DNA of 55,130 nucleotides, from positions 1-55,130 of the forward strand of contig JAEMQS010000026.1 in the NCBI GenBank assembly GCA_016463765.1, read 5' to 3'. Source of the stretch: Solirubrobacteraceae bacterium (GTDB lineage Bacteria > Actinomycetota > Thermoleophilia > Solirubrobacterales > Solirubrobacteraceae). The notes beneath the pieces are model-generated. The model saw only the letters and a program-made list of their open reading frames with translations. It had not been told where the DNA came from and did no database searches. The position numbers were made by a program, and so were the translations under genes. This document shows, in pieces, positions 1 through 8,748 of the stretch. Position 1 is the first letter of the stretch. Every line of letters begins with the position of its first letter.

Positions 1-1251
1 ACGCTCTCGATCATCACGAACGTCTTCACCGAGCGGACCGAGCGGGCGAAGGCGATCGGCCTGTGGGGCGCGGTCACCGGCCTGGCGATCGCCCTCGGCC
101 CGATCGCCGGCGGCGCGCTGCTCGAGTCGTTCTCCTGGCAGTCGACGTTCCTGGCGAAGGTGCCCGTCGCGCTTGTCGCGATCGCGCTCGTGCTCTGGGT
201 CGTCCCGACGTCGAAGGACCCCGAGGCGCCGCGGCTGGACCTCGGCGGCCTGGTCCTCTCGACCGCCTTCGTCGGGACGCTGGTCTACGCGATCATCGAG
301 GCGCCGGAGGCCGGCTGGCAGTCGGCCCAGACCATCGGCCTGCTGGCCGCCGCGCTCGTGCTCGGCGCGGTGTTCGTCGCCTTCGAGCGGCGGGTGGCGC
401 AGCCGATGCTCGACGTCCGCGTGTTCCGCAACCTGCGCTTCAGCGCGGCGTCGGTCTCCATCACCGTCGCGTTCTTCGCACTGGCCGGCTTCATCTTCCT
501 CATCACGCAGTACTTCCAGTTCCTCAAGGGCTACGGCCCGCTGGAGACCGGCCTGCGGATCCTCCCGGTCGCCACCTCGGTGGCCGTCGGATCGATCGTC
601 GGCACCCAGCTCGCCGTGCGGCGCGGGACGAAGTTCGTCGTCGGCGGCGGCCTCTCGATGCTCGCCGTCGCCTACGCGTGGACGTCGACGGCCGACGCGA
701 GCACGGCGTACTCGACCATCGTCGGCCAGATGCTGTTCCTCGGCACCGGTATGGGCCTGACCAGTGCGCCCGCGACCGAATCGATCATGGGCGCCGTCAG
801 CGAGGCGAAGGCCGGGATCGGCTCGGCCATCAACGACACGGCGCGCGAACTGGGCGCGACGCTGGGCGTCGCGGTCATCGGCAGCGTCTACGCGTCGCTG
901 TACGCCGACGCATTCGCGTCGTCGGCCACGCGCGCGGTGCCCGGCGAGGCGGTCGAGGCCGCACGCGAGTCCGTCGGCGCCGCGCTCATCGCCACCGAGC
1001 GCCTCGGTGAGGCCGGCGCCGGCGAGGCGGGGACCGCGCTCTTCGGCCTCGCCTCGCAGGGCTTCTTCGACGGCATGCAGGCGGGGTGCCTCGTCGCCGC
1101 CGGAGTGTGCGCGGCGGGTGCCGTGCTGTGCCTGCTGACCCTGCCCGCGCAGCCGGAGCCGGACCCTGCCGATCAGACCTCGATCCAGTCCCCCGGCGCG
1201 GTGATCCGCACGGCGACCCCCGCCGCCGCGCCCGCCTCGGTCAGCCGCTGA
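1..1251 (+). CDS. MFS drug:H+ antiporter, DHA2 family (5' end outside window)
   Basis: Inner-membrane exporter of the major facilitator superfamily, DHA2 (14-helix, EmrB/QacA) type, expected to expel small hydrophobic compounds. The frame is open from base 1, so the N-terminus lies outside; 416 residues are visible with about nine or ten hydrophobic segments. ALGPIAGGAL (visible residues 31-40) matches antiporter motif C. The C-terminal tail after the last helix is hydrophilic and Ala/Pro-rich. Its last 79 bases overlap the end of the convergent metallo-hydrolase gene. Substrate cannot be read from sequence. Confidence 0.9.
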   Translation, partial: TLSIITNVFTERTERAKAIGLWGAVTGLAIALGPIAGGALLESFSWQSTFLAKVPVALVAIALVLWVVPTSKDPEAPRLDLGGLVLSTAFVGTLVYAIIEAPEAGWQSAQTIGLLAAALVLGAVFVAFERRVAQPMLDVRVFRNLRFSAASVSITVAFFALAGFIFLITQYFQFLKGYGPLETGLRILPVATSVAVGSIVGTQLAVRRGTKFVVGGGLSMLAVAYAWTSTADASTAYSTIVGQMLFLGTGMGLTSAPATESIMGAVSEAKAGIGSAINDTARELGATLGVAVIGSVYASLYADAFASSATRAVPGEAVEAARESVGAALIATERLGEAGAGEAGTALFGLASQGFFDGMQAGCLVAAGVCAAGAVLCLLTLPAQPEPDPADQTSIQSPGAVIRTATPAAAPASVSR

Positions 1252-1964
1252 CGCGCGCCGGTGACGGGGCGGTAGTAGGTCTCGTGCTCGAACATCCGCA
1301 CGTCGTGCATCGGTACGAGCACGTCGGCGCGGAGCGCCCGCGCCGCCTGCACCGACTGCTCGGGCGTCATCACGGCGGGCACACCGTCGGCCGCGGGCTG
1401 GAGGTTCGGGTAGTCGATCTCGACGCCGTTGGCCGGGAGGCACGCGACATGGATCGGCCCGGCCGCGGCGGCGATCGCCCACCAGCCGCCGTGCCAGAGC
1501 GTGTCGCCGCCGTGCAGCACCCGCCGGCCGCCGGCTTCCACGAGCCACGACACCTGCGGCGACCCGAGACCGTCGACCGCTGGCAGCGCGGTGACCTCGA
1601 ACGCGCCGATCCGCCGCGCGTCGCCCGCACGCGCCAGGACCTGCGGCCGGCCGGTCTCCGCGAGGCCGCGCTCGGCCTCACCCGTCACGAACTCGTCGAA
1701 CTCCGTGGCCGACGCGGCCTCGGGTCGCAGGACCTCGCCACCGGGCGTCACCGCGGCGTCGAGCGCGCCCACGTCCGCGTGATCGCGGTGCAGGTGCGTG
1801 AGGAGGGCGGCACGCGCGACGCCCGGCTCGGGCGCGACGAGCGGCTCGGCCTCGGGCCCGAGGAAGGCCGAGAAGATGCCGGGGTCGACCAGCGGGTCGA
1901 TGACGAGCCGGTCGTCGTCGGCCTCCAGTTCGATTCCTGCCCAGCCCAGTCGTCGCATGCGCAT
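1173..1964 (-). CDS. MBL-fold metal-dependent hydrolase (UlaG/YtnP-like)
   Basis: Cytosolic metallo-beta-lactamase-fold hydrolase of 263 residues. The di-metal motif HLHRDH is complete (His57, His59, Asp61, His62), and HGGDTLWHGG carries a further metal ligand pair. I chose ATG at 1964 because GGAGG lies 8 bases upstream; a GTG at 1982 is an alternative. It is divergent from a TetR gene, with a palindromic element between them, so TetR control is likely (inference). The family covers lactonases, L-ascorbate-6-phosphate lactonase-like enzymes and phosphodiesterases; substrate unknown. It shares 79 bp with the convergent MFS gene end. Confidence 0.85.
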   Translation of the reverse strand: MRMRRLGWAGIELEADDDRLVIDPLVDPGIFSAFLGPEAEPLVAPEPGVARAALLTHLHRDHADVGALDAAVTPGGEVLRPEAASATEFDEFVTGEAERGLAETGRPQVLARAGDARRIGAFEVTALPAVDGLGSPQVSWLVEAGGRRVLHGGDTLWHGGWWAIAAAAGPIHVACLPANGVEIDYPNLQPAADGVPAVMTPEQSVQAARALRADVLVPMHDVRMFEHETYYRPVTGARQRLTEAGAAAGVAVRITAPGDWIEV

Positions 1965-2000
1965 TGGCCGCACCTCCGTCACGTGTCGTTTGGCGCACGC

Positions 2001-2036
2001 TCGTACGCCATGTATCGCACGATCGTACGCTAAAAT
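2001..2036. promoter_or_regulatory. Divergent promoter/operator of MBL hydrolase and TetR
   Basis: TCGTACG occurs at 2001-2007 and again at 2023-2029, 22 bp (two helical turns) apart. The second copy belongs to a 14-bp near-palindrome, CGCACGATCGTACG (2016-2029, one mismatched pair). TAAAAT at 2031-2036 is a good -10 hexamer for the TetR gene, only 7 bases before its ATG. With no Shine-Dalgarno sequence there, the TetR mRNA may be leaderless. The site fits TetR autoregulation and repression of the divergent gene. Confidence 0.5.
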
Positions 2037-2043
2037 CGGCGCG

Positions 2044-2664
2044 ATGCCCAGGAAGTCCCGTGCTGAGGCCGAGCAGACCCGTCAGGCGATTCTCGATCGC
2101 GCCGGCGCGCTCGGATCCGCCGAAGGGCTCGAAGCGCTCAGCCTCGGGCGGCTCGCCGCCGACCTGCACCTGAGCAAGAGCGGCGTCATCGGGCACTTCG
2201 ACGCCAAGGAGCACCTCCAGGTCGAGGCCGTCACCGCCGCCGTCTCCCGTTTCACCAAGGAGGTCTGGGACCCCGTCGCCGACCGGGCCGAGGGTCTGCC
2301 CCGGCTGCGCGCGGCGATGGATGCGTGGCTGGGCTTCCTCGAGCGCGACGTCTATCCCGGCGGGTGCTTCCTGACCGCCGCCGCCCACGAGTTCGACGAC
2401 CGGCCCGGCCCGATCCGCGACGTGCTCGCGGCCGCGTGGCGGCAGTGGCACGCGGTCCTCATGCGTGACGTCGTGCTCGCCCAGCGCGCCGGTGACCTTC
2501 CCGAGAGCCGCGAGCCCGCGCAGGTCACCTTCGTCCTGCACGCCCTCGTGACCCAGGCGAACTTCACCCGGCGCCTGCTGGACGACGACACCGCGCTCGA
2601 CCGCGCCCGCGCTGAGATCGACGCCGTGCTCAGCCCTCCGCCCGGACGACCGGCCCCGGCTTGA
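2044..2664 (+). CDS. TetR/AcrR family transcriptional regulator
   Basis: DNA-binding repressor of 206 residues. The N-terminal TetR helix-turn-helix spans about residues 12-60 (LSLGRLAADLHLSKSGVIGH region). The C-terminal ligand domain contains GGCFLTAAAHEFDDRPG, a pattern common in one TetR C-terminal subfamily. ATG at 2044 starts a typical TetR N-terminus; longer in-frame starts would run through the promoter. It is divergent from the MBL hydrolase and probably controls it (inference). The last 35 bp overlap the convergent secreted-protein gene. Confidence 0.88.
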   Translation: MPRKSRAEAEQTRQAILDRAGALGSAEGLEALSLGRLAADLHLSKSGVIGHFDAKEHLQVEAVTAAVSRFTKEVWDPVADRAEGLPRLRAAMDAWLGFLERDVYPGGCFLTAAAHEFDDRPGPIRDVLAAAWRQWHAVLMRDVVLAQRAGDLPESREPAQVTFVLHALVTQANFTRRLLDDDTALDRARAEIDAVLSPPPGRPAPA

Positions 2665-3970
2665 CCACGAGCGTCCCGGTGTTGGTGAAGCCGTCCCCGC
2701 CGTCGAGGATGGCGCCGGTGATCGGCGTCGTTCCGCCGGCGAACGGGACAGTGAACGAGGCCGGCCCCGTGTTCAGCAGCGACACCAGCGGCTGACCGGC
2801 GATCGGCGGCGGGTCGTAGTCGCCCGGGCTCGTCGGGAAGCAGTCGATCGTCGCGGTCGCCAGGTCGGCGCCGCCGAGGCCCCAGTCGACCTTCAGCGTG
2901 TCCTCGCCCGCCACGGTGATCGTCGCCGTCCAGGACGTCGCGGGTGCCACGGGGCTGACGTGCGCGCAGCCCGGGGTCTTGCCGGTCACCGTCAGGTTCT
3001 CCCAGGCGATCGGAGCCTGATCGGTCCACCGCTGCTGCTTGCGGTTCGCGCGCCGGGCCTTCAGCGTGCCGCGCATGGTCCCGGACCCGTCGTGCGTCGC
3101 CAGCCTCCCGGTGCCGGAGATGTCGAGCGTGAGCTCGTAGGTATCGCTGAGCTTGCAGAGCTCCTCGGAGAGCTGCTTGGCCAGCTGCTCGTAGTCCTCG
3201 AAGACCCGGTCACCGTCGAGCGTCCGCTTCGCGCCGCCGACCCGCTCGCCGGTCTTCTTGTCGATGAGGTCGAGCGTCACCTCGACGCGGTCGGCGTTGA
3301 CCTGCCGCGCCCGGCCCCTGACCTCGATGTCCGCCTCCACGAGGTTGCGTGTCACCCGGGTCGACGGATCGACGTAGGGCGACTGCTGGAACTCCAGCTC
3401 CTTGAGCAGCTCGGCGCGACGGTCATGTTCGATGACGGCGATCTCGCAATCCGGCTTCGCGTCCCCGAAGAGGTCGCCGATGGCGAGATCGTTCAGACCC
3501 TGGCGCAAGAAGTCCCACTCGCCGTCCAGCTTGCCGGTGACGTTCGGCATCTCGAGGGCCACGACGCCGGGCGTGACGTTCCCGAGCTCCTGCACGTAGG
3601 CCGCGCGCGCCTTGGGCTTCTTCTTGCGCTTGCGCTTGAGGTTCGTCTTGGTCCGCCGCTGCCCGGACTTCAGCGTCACGCCGGAGACGACCTGCGTCGG
3701 CCGGGAGCCGGGGCGCACGATGCTGCCGACGATCGTGTACGAGCCGGGTGGCAGCGACAGCGTGAACCGGCCGCTGCGCCCCACCTCGCGCGCGGCGGCC
3801 AGCGTGCCGGTCGCGCGGTTGACCGCCCGGACCTCGGCGTCCGCCCCGCGGGGCACGGTGACGCCTAGCGACCCGGAGAAGACGCCGCGCTTGACGGCGG
3901 CCGACGCGGTGCTCGGCACGGCCGGCAGGGTGAGCGCGACCAGGACCAGGACGAGCATGCGACGCGGCAT
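2630..3970 (-). CDS. Secreted protein with CsgG-like domain
   Basis: Exported 446-residue protein: hydrophobic signal peptide at residues 5-24 ending ASA. A short beta-sandwich region (about 27-105, LSLPPGSYTIVGSI) follows, like carboxypeptidase-regulatory or PEGA-type domains, then a very basic linker (KRKRKKKPKA). Residues about 130-275 have the layout of CsgG/FlgT/LpoB-type domains: a named target protein segment, ELLKELEFQQS, then an IEVRGRARQVNADRVEV strand and a DKKTGERVGG turn. The C-terminus is a third beta-rich region. CsgG relatives sit in cell-envelope assemblies, but the match is by eye and the function is unknown. ATG at 3958 is an alternative start. Confidence 0.75.
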   Translation of the reverse strand: MPRRMLVLVLVALTLPAVPSTASAAVKRGVFSGSLGVTVPRGADAEVRAVNRATGTLAAAREVGRSGRFTLSLPPGSYTIVGSIVRPGSRPTQVVSGVTLKSGQRRTKTNLKRKRKKKPKARAAYVQELGNVTPGVVALEMPNVTGKLDGEWDFLRQGLNDLAIGDLFGDAKPDCEIAVIEHDRRAELLKELEFQQSPYVDPSTRVTRNLVEADIEVRGRARQVNADRVEVTLDLIDKKTGERVGGAKRTLDGDRVFEDYEQLAKQLSEELCKLSDTYELTLDISGTGRLATHDGSGTMRGTLKARRANRKQQRWTDQAPIAWENLTVTGKTPGCAHVSPVAPATSWTATITVAGEDTLKVDWGLGGADLATATIDCFPTSPGDYDPPPIAGQPLVSLLNTGPASFTVPFAGGTTPITGAILDGGDGFTNTGTLVVKPGPVVRAEG

Positions 3971-4011
3971 GACCGAACTGTACGCGCTGACGCATCCGCG
4001 ATGATGTCGTC

Positions 4012-4338
4012 GTGGCCGAGGAACTCGACTACCGGTTCAGCCTCGCGAACGAGCGGACGTACCTCGCGTGGATCCGCACGGCGCTGGCGCTCGTCGCCGC
4101 AGGAGTGGTCGCGGCGAAGGCGCTGAACTTCGACCACGAGGTGGTGCGGTGGATCGTCGCGATCCCGCCCCTCGCCGCGGGCGCGGCGCTGGCCGTCGCG
4201 GCGGGCCGCCAGGAGCGGCGTTACGACGCCGCGATGCGCGCCGGCCGCAAGCTCCCCGAGGCGCGCTGGATGCGCGGCATGGGCGTGGCGCTCGGGCTCT
4301 ACGCCGTCGTGGCGCTCGTGGCCATCGTGCTCGACTGA
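4012..4338 (+). CDS. YidH/DUF202 family small membrane protein
   Basis: Small inner-membrane protein of 108 residues with three hydrophobic segments (about 24-42, 46-62, 88-107). The signature [16 protein letters not shown] at residues 12-27 is diagnostic of DUF202 (YidH). Start is GTG at 4012; the nearby ATGs at 4001 and 4004 are in another frame. Its start lies 41 bp from the divergent secreted-protein gene and its end overlaps the convergent methyltransferase gene by 40 bp. The molecular function of DUF202 is not known. Confidence 0.88.
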   Translation: MAEELDYRFSLANERTYLAWIRTALALVAAGVVAAKALNFDHEVVRWIVAIPPLAAGAALAVAAGRQERRYDAAMRAGRKLPEARWMRGMGVALGLYAVVALVAIVLD

Positions 4339-4961
4339 CGCCGCGCGACGCCCGCGATGTGCGGCAGCGCAAACGGCCCCAGGCCCGACATGAAGCGCCG
4401 TTGCTCGACGACATCGAACCCGGACGCGTCGAGTGCGGTCGACGTGTCGCGCGCGACGTGGCAGCCGGCGCCGAGCTTCGGCCACACGCCGGAGCGGTCG
4501 AGCAGGCGCTGGAAGGCCGCCGGCCGCGCGCGATGCGCGACGACGTGCTCGTAGAAGCGCAGCTCGCCGTCGGGTCGCACGACGCGTTCGAGCTCGGCGA
4601 GCGCCGCGGCCTGGTCGCTCACCGAGCACAGCACCAGGGAGAGGACCGCGCCGTCGCACGACGCGTCGGCCAGTGGCAGTGACTCGGCGGTGCCGTCAAC
4701 GACCTCGACGGGCACCGGCGCCGCGGCGACGTGCCTCGCCGCCTCGGCGCGCAGATGCGGCTCGGGCTCCACGGCCACGACGCGGGTGACACCCACCGGG
4801 TAGTGGGCGAAGTTCACGCCGGTACCGGCGCCGACCTCCACGATGTCCCCCTGCAGCCCACCGAGGAGGGTGTCGCGGTCCCGTCCGGACATGGCACCGG
4901 GCGCGGCGAGCTTCCAGAAGCGGGCGAACAGCGGGTGGTCATGCGTGTCCTGCGTGCTCAC
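4299..4961 (-). CDS. Class I SAM-dependent methyltransferase
   Basis: 220-residue methyltransferase of the Methyltransf_11/UbiE class. SAM-binding motif I is [10 protein letters not shown] (residues 41-50), the acidic end of strand 2 is VAVEPEP, and [11 protein letters not shown] marks motif II. The layout resembles small METTL7-like enzymes that methylate thiols or small molecules; substrate cannot be assigned. It lies just downstream of, and on the same strand as, the fluoride operon with 7 bp between DUF190 stop and its start, so it may be the last gene of that transcript. Confidence 0.87.
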   Translation of the reverse strand: MSTQDTHDHPLFARFWKLAAPGAMSGRDRDTLLGGLQGDIVEVGAGTGVNFAHYPVGVTRVVAVEPEPHLRAEAARHVAAAPVPVEVVDGTAESLPLADASCDGAVLSLVLCSVSDQAAALAELERVVRPDGELRFYEHVVAHRARPAAFQRLLDRSGVWPKLGAGCHVARDTSTALDASGFDVVEQRRFMSGLGPFALPHIAGVARRQSSTMATSATTA

Positions 4962-4968
4962 GGCGCGA

Positions 4969-6024
4969 TCATCCCACGCGCGCGAGCGCCAGCCCGCCGG
5001 TGCCGCCGTCGGGTCCGGCGGTCCGCAGCGCGGGGACGAGTTCGCTGGTCACCAGTCCGGTCTCGTCGGTGAGCGCGTCGACGATCGCAAACCAGCGTGC
5101 CATGCGCTCGGGGGCATCGACGACGACGGTGACCGTCGGCGCGTGCCGTCGCAGCTGCCACAGCGTGTCGCCGTGGGGCGCGTGGTTGCCGTGGTAGCCG
5201 CGGATGCCGCGCAGCGTCGTCGCGCCCGCGGCGCCCGCGCGGCGCAGCTCGCGGATGAGCTCAGCGTGCAGCGGGGCCCCGCCGTGACGTGACTGCGCAC
5301 CCGCGAACACCGTGAGCTTCTGCCACACCGCCAGCCCCGAGGGATCGGTCGCGGGAACCTCGGCGGGGACCGTGAGCCGCGCGCCGTCGCGCTTGCAGAC
5401 GGTGACGCGCTCGAGCGTCATGGTCGGACGCTCGAGCATGGGGGCGATACGTGCGCGCGCCGCGGCGATCGCCTGCCCGTCCCCCACCGCGACGACCATG
5501 ACCGGCACGGCCGTGTTCCGTCCGGTCAGGCGTGCGCGCTGCCGGGCTCCGTGCAGCGTGCCGTCGACGCCCAGCAGTGCCGTCGCACCCGCCACGCCGG
5601 CCGCATGCAGCTCGTCGATCACCGCCTCGTAGGCCACGCGCCCACCCGCCCGCTCGTGCCGGCCGACGTACACCGTGAGCTTCGCCTCGGCCGCTGGCGC
5701 TGCGTCGTCGTCGGCGAACCTCGCCCGCTCGAGCGTGACGAGCCCCTGGAACGGCAGCGCCACCACCTCCTCGGCCGCCGCCTCGACCCGCGTGCGCTCG
5801 TCGACCGCGACGCTCACGAGCGGGAGGTCCTCGGACAGCGTGAGCAGCCGGTCGGTCCGCAGCCGGTGCTTCGGGCCGAGGCCCTCGGTGCCGCGCAGCA
5901 GGGCGCTGACGCGCAGCTCGTGCCGCGCGGCGATCTCCATGAGCGCGTCGGCGGCGAACCGGCCGCCGTCCGTACGGGCCCGCTCGCCGAGGTAGACCGT
6001 GAGCTTCAGGGCGTCGGCGCTCAC
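4969..6024 (-). CDS. Triple DUF190-domain protein linked to fluoride channels
   Basis: 351-residue cytosolic protein made of three DUF190 repeats, at about residues 5-102, 113-208 and 234-332. Each begins with a KLTVY/KLTVF strand followed by a GATxLxG segment. DUF190 has a PII-like ferredoxin fold and is often encoded beside CrcB. Most family members have one copy; three in one chain would make a covalent trimer, which mimics the PII trimer (inference). Start is GTG at 6024, overlapping the TGA of the upstream crcB (GTGA), so the two are translationally coupled; a longer frame upstream is only a shadow of crcB. Confidence 0.87.
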   Translation of the reverse strand: MSADALKLTVYLGERARTDGGRFAADALMEIAARHELRVSALLRGTEGLGPKHRLRTDRLLTLSEDLPLVSVAVDERTRVEAAAEEVVALPFQGLVTLERARFADDDAAPAAEAKLTVYVGRHERAGGRVAYEAVIDELHAAGVAGATALLGVDGTLHGARQRARLTGRNTAVPVMVVAVGDGQAIAAARARIAPMLERPTMTLERVTVCKRDGARLTVPAEVPATDPSGLAVWQKLTVFAGAQSRHGGAPLHAELIRELRRAGAAGATTLRGIRGYHGNHAPHGDTLWQLRRHAPTVTVVVDAPERMARWFAIVDALTDETGLVTSELVPALRTAGPDGGTGGLALARVG

Positions 6025-6386
6025 AGCAGCAGCCCGACTTCCCGGCCGGCCCACGCCAGCGCGACCCCGAGCACGAGACTCACCGCGAAGTTCAGGGCGC
6101 CGAGCCGCAGGCGTCCCTCCTCGCCCAGCCGGTGGCTCTCCAGCGCCCACGTGCTGAACGTCGTGAAGGCGCCGAGGAACCCGAGCGCCGCGAACCGGTA
6201 CGCGTCGCCATCCAGGGCCGTGCCGACCACGACGCCGAGCACGAACGCGCCCGACAGGTTGACGGCCAGTGTCCCGACGGGAAACGCGCTCCCCGCCCGC
6301 CGCGAGACGGCGCCGTCGAGCAGGAACCGCGCGAGCGCCCCGAGTCCGCCCAGGACGCCGACCGCCATCAGCACCGGCAGGCTCAC
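6021..6386 (-). CDS. crcB: Fluoride channel subunit CrcB/Fluc
   Basis: Inner-membrane fluoride channel subunit of 121 residues with four transmembrane helices. The family signatures are all present: [13 protein letters not shown] near the start, GTLAVNLSG in helix 2 and the sodium/fluoride-pathway motif GAFTTFST in helix 3. Start is GTG at 6384-6386, overlapping the TGA of the upstream crcB. Fluc channels are dual-topology dimers; a pair of adjacent crcB genes usually encodes a fixed-orientation heterodimer, as is likely here. It exports F- released from HF that enters the cell. Confidence 0.95.
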   Translation of the reverse strand: MSLPVLMAVGVLGGLGALARFLLDGAVSRRAGSAFPVGTLAVNLSGAFVLGVVVGTALDGDAYRFAALGFLGAFTTFSTWALESHRLGEEGRLRLGALNFAVSLVLGVALAWAGREVGLLL

Positions 6387-6781
6387 GCGCGCAGCCTCCC
6401 GCCGGTGCGGACCAGGTTCGTCGCCAGCAGGACGGCCGCGAACCCGGCCACCACGCTGACCAGCGCGTAGGCGAGCGCTAGCCCGAGGTGGCCCGCATCG
6501 AGCATGAACAGCAGCTCGACCTGCATGGTCGAGAACGTCGTCAGCGCCCCGCAGAACCCGGTGCCCAGCAACGGCCGCCGATACGCGGAGAGCGGGAGGC
6601 GCTCCTGCAGGCGGGTGACGAACCAGCCGAGCAGGAACGCGCCCGCGATGTTCACGAGGAACGTCTCCCACGGCCAGCTGCCCGGGTCGGCGGCGAACCG
6701 CTCGGCGAGATCTGCGCGCAGCACGGCTCCCGCGAACCCGCCGGCGAAGATCGCAGCGAGTTCGCGGGGATCGGGACGCAT
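6383..6781 (-). CDS. crcB: Fluoride channel subunit CrcB/Fluc (second copy)
   Basis: First gene of the fluoride operon; 132 residues with four predicted helices. Motifs: [28 protein letters not shown] and [10 protein letters not shown]. It differs clearly from the neighbouring crcB, as expected for a heterodimeric Fluc pair with opposite membrane orientations. ATG at 6781 starts with MRPDPREL; an upstream extension to 6922 is arginine-rich and runs into the divergent gene's leader, so I rejected it. I looked for a fluoride riboswitch upstream and did not find a convincing one. Confidence 0.95.
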   Translation of the reverse strand: MRPDPRELAAIFAGGFAGAVLRADLAERFAADPGSWPWETFLVNIAGAFLLGWFVTRLQERLPLSAYRRPLLGTGFCGALTTFSTMQVELLFMLDAGHLGLALAYALVSVVAGFAAVLLATNLVRTGGRLRA

Positions 6782-6915
6782 GCGGCGACGATAGACCCGG
6801 CCCCGGGCGAACGGTCCGTAGGGATCGCGTATGAGTGGCCGCCGGACCCTCTCGCACCGCCATCGCCGTGCCGATAGCCAGGAGGTCAGGGACGACAAGC
6901 AGGGGGAACTCACGC

Positions 6916-8739
6916 ATGGCATCGCACCGACCGGGCCGCTACGGCGCCGGCTTCATCGCCGCACTCATCGCCGTGGTCATCGCCGCGCCCGTCGTGCATG
7001 CCGCTGACCCTGCCCTGACGACCATCGCGCCCGACGGGCACGTCGCGGGCGAGAGCTCGGTCGACTCCACCGCGGACGCCGCCCAGGCCGTGGTCGACAG
7101 CGTGCAGGGTGAGCCCGCCGCCACCGCCGGGGCCCTGCGAGGCACCGGCGACAACGTCGACGGCGAACTCGGCGTCGGCAAGCGCGGCAGCGAGACGAAC
7201 TTCGCCATCACCGGCACCGAGATGGACTGGACCTCCGCCGCCGCGGGCGACGACTTCACCTGCGCGATCCGCGCCCCGGGCACGTTGTGGTGCTGGGGCG
7301 AGAACGGCTTGGGTCAGCTCGGCCTCGGGGACCGCACCGACCTCCAGGTTCCGGCCCGGATCGGCACCGCCGCGACGTGGACGAGTGTGACCGCGGGCCG
7401 CTCCCACGCCTGTGCGACGCAGTCCAACGGCACCCTGTGGTGCTGGGGCGAAGGGTCCTACGGCAAGCTCGGGCTGAACTCGGTCACGACCTTTGCGACG
7501 CCGCAGCGCGTCGCCGGCACGGGCTGGAAGGCCGCCAGCGCCACCATCGACTCGACGTGCGCCGTGAAGACCGACGGCACCCTCTGGTGCTGGGGCTACA
7601 ACGGCTCCGGCCAGCTCGGTCAGGGCGACGTCACCAGCGAGCGCACCCCGCAGCGCGTCGGCACCGCCGCGACGTGGGACACGGTCTCCAGCGGCGGCTA
7701 CCACACGTGCGCCACCCAGACGAACCGCAGCCTGTGGTGCTGGGGCGACAACAACCTCGGCGAGGCCGGCGTCGGCAACGTGACGAAGCAGAAGAGCCCG
7801 GCTCGCGTCGGGACGACGAACGACTGGTCCGCGGTCTCCGCCGCCTTCGACTCGACCTGCGCGATCCGGACCAACGGCACCCTCTGGTGCTGGGGCTACA
7901 ACGGCTCCGGCGAGCTGGGCCTCGGCCACACGCTCAACCAGCGCGCGCCGCAGCAGGTGGGCGTCGACGCGACGTGGGCGTCGCTGGCCGCCGGCCGCTA
8001 CTCCACCTGCGCGATCAAGGCCGACACCACGCTGTGGTGCTGGGGCTACAACGCGATCGGCCAGCTCGGCCACGGCGACACCGCCCGCCGGACCGCGCCC
8101 ACGCAGGTCGTCACGCCCGTCACGGCCATCGCCGTCGCACCGGGCGCCGCCGCCGACCACACCATGGTCGTGACCGGCGACACCACGCCCGTCGACGCCT
8201 GCCCTGAGCAGCCGCTGGCGCAGTCCTTCGCCTCGCTCGGCGACCTGGCGGAATACTCCCTTGCCCCCGCGGGTGACTTCGAGAGCTCGGTCGAGCACTG
8301 GTCGCTCAAGCACGCCGCGGTCGTCGCGGGCAACGAGGACGTCGGGATCATGCCCGGAGCGCAGTCGCTGCGCCTCGGCGGCCTCGGTTCGGTCGGCACC
8401 CCGGAGGTCGTCTCGCCGCCGTTCTGCATCAACGAGACGAACCCGCACTTCCGCTTCCTCCTCAAGAGCGCGGCGACGACGAACAACCTCTACACGTCGA
8501 TCCGCTTCCGCCCGCGCTTCAACCCGTCGTACGTCGTCGAGCTGACGTCTGAGACCGCTCCCGGCGCGGCCGGCAGCTGGCGCGCCTCGGGCATCCACCC
8601 GCTGGCGACACGGATCGCCGAGAGCCTCATCGCCAAGGGCGGGACCGTGCAGCTGGTCTTCCGCACGACGGCGTCGGCGAACAGCCGCGGCGGGGTGCAG
8701 ATCGACAACGTCCTCGTCGACCCGTACCGCCGCCGCTGA
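6916..8739 (+). CDS. Secreted RCC1-repeat beta-propeller protein
   Basis: Exported protein of 607 residues. Signal peptide residues 1-29 end VVHA. Then six RCC1 repeats follow, each carrying a TCA...LWCWG core (first at base 7289, last near 8034), plus a half repeat [11 protein letters not shown] at the front and a final strand pair near base 8140. That is enough for one seven-bladed propeller closed between its ends. Every blade has two cysteines, so extracellular disulfides are likely. A beta-rich C-terminal domain (about residues 435-607) resembles jelly-roll or lectin-like modules. AGGGGGAAC at 6901-6909 is the ribosome-binding region for ATG 6916. Ligand unknown. Confidence 0.88.
   Translation: MASHRPGRYGAGFIAALIAVVIAAPVVHAADPALTTIAPDGHVAGESSVDSTADAAQAVVDSVQGEPAATAGALRGTGDNVDGELGVGKRGSETNFAITGTEMDWTSAAAGDDFTCAIRAPGTLWCWGENGLGQLGLGDRTDLQVPARIGTAATWTSVTAGRSHACATQSNGTLWCWGEGSYGKLGLNSVTTFATPQRVAGTGWKAASATIDSTCAVKTDGTLWCWGYNGSGQLGQGDVTSERTPQRVGTAATWDTVSSGGYHTCATQTNRSLWCWGDNNLGEAGVGNVTKQKSPARVGTTNDWSAVSAAFDSTCAIRTNGTLWCWGYNGSGELGLGHTLNQRAPQQVGVDATWASLAAGRYSTCAIKADTTLWCWGYNAIGQLGHGDTARRTAPTQVVTPVTAIAVAPGAAADHTMVVTGDTTPVDACPEQPLAQSFASLGDLAEYSLAPAGDFESSVEHWSLKHAAVVAGNEDVGIMPGAQSLRLGGLGSVGTPEVVSPPFCINETNPHFRFLLKSAATTNNLYTSIRFRPRFNPSYVVELTSETAPGAAGSWRASGIHPLATRIAESLIAKGGTVQLVFRTTASANSRGGVQIDNVLVDPYRRR
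7578..7910 (+). repeat. Intragenic RCC1 repeats
   Basis: Two stretches of about 30 bases coding for [11 protein letters not shown], at about 7579-7610 and 7879-7910, are nearly identical and lie exactly 300 bp (two blades) apart. The other blades repeat every 150 bp with more divergence. This suggests recent duplication or gene conversion of blade pairs and makes the region prone to length change. Confidence 0.6.
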
Positions 8740-8748
8740 GTGACCGCG

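Noticed and set aside
6025..6150. N-terminal extension of the DUF190 protein to 6150
   Set aside because: It reads through crcB in another frame and is Arg/Gly-rich; GTG 6024 coupled to the crcB stop fits better.
6811..6875. Possible fluoride riboswitch upstream of crcB (GGCGATGG on the minus strand and CCCTAC about 45 bases on)
   Set aside because: The conserved CGCC partner of GGCG and the AACCGC and GCTGAT blocks are missing, so the pseudoknot cannot form.
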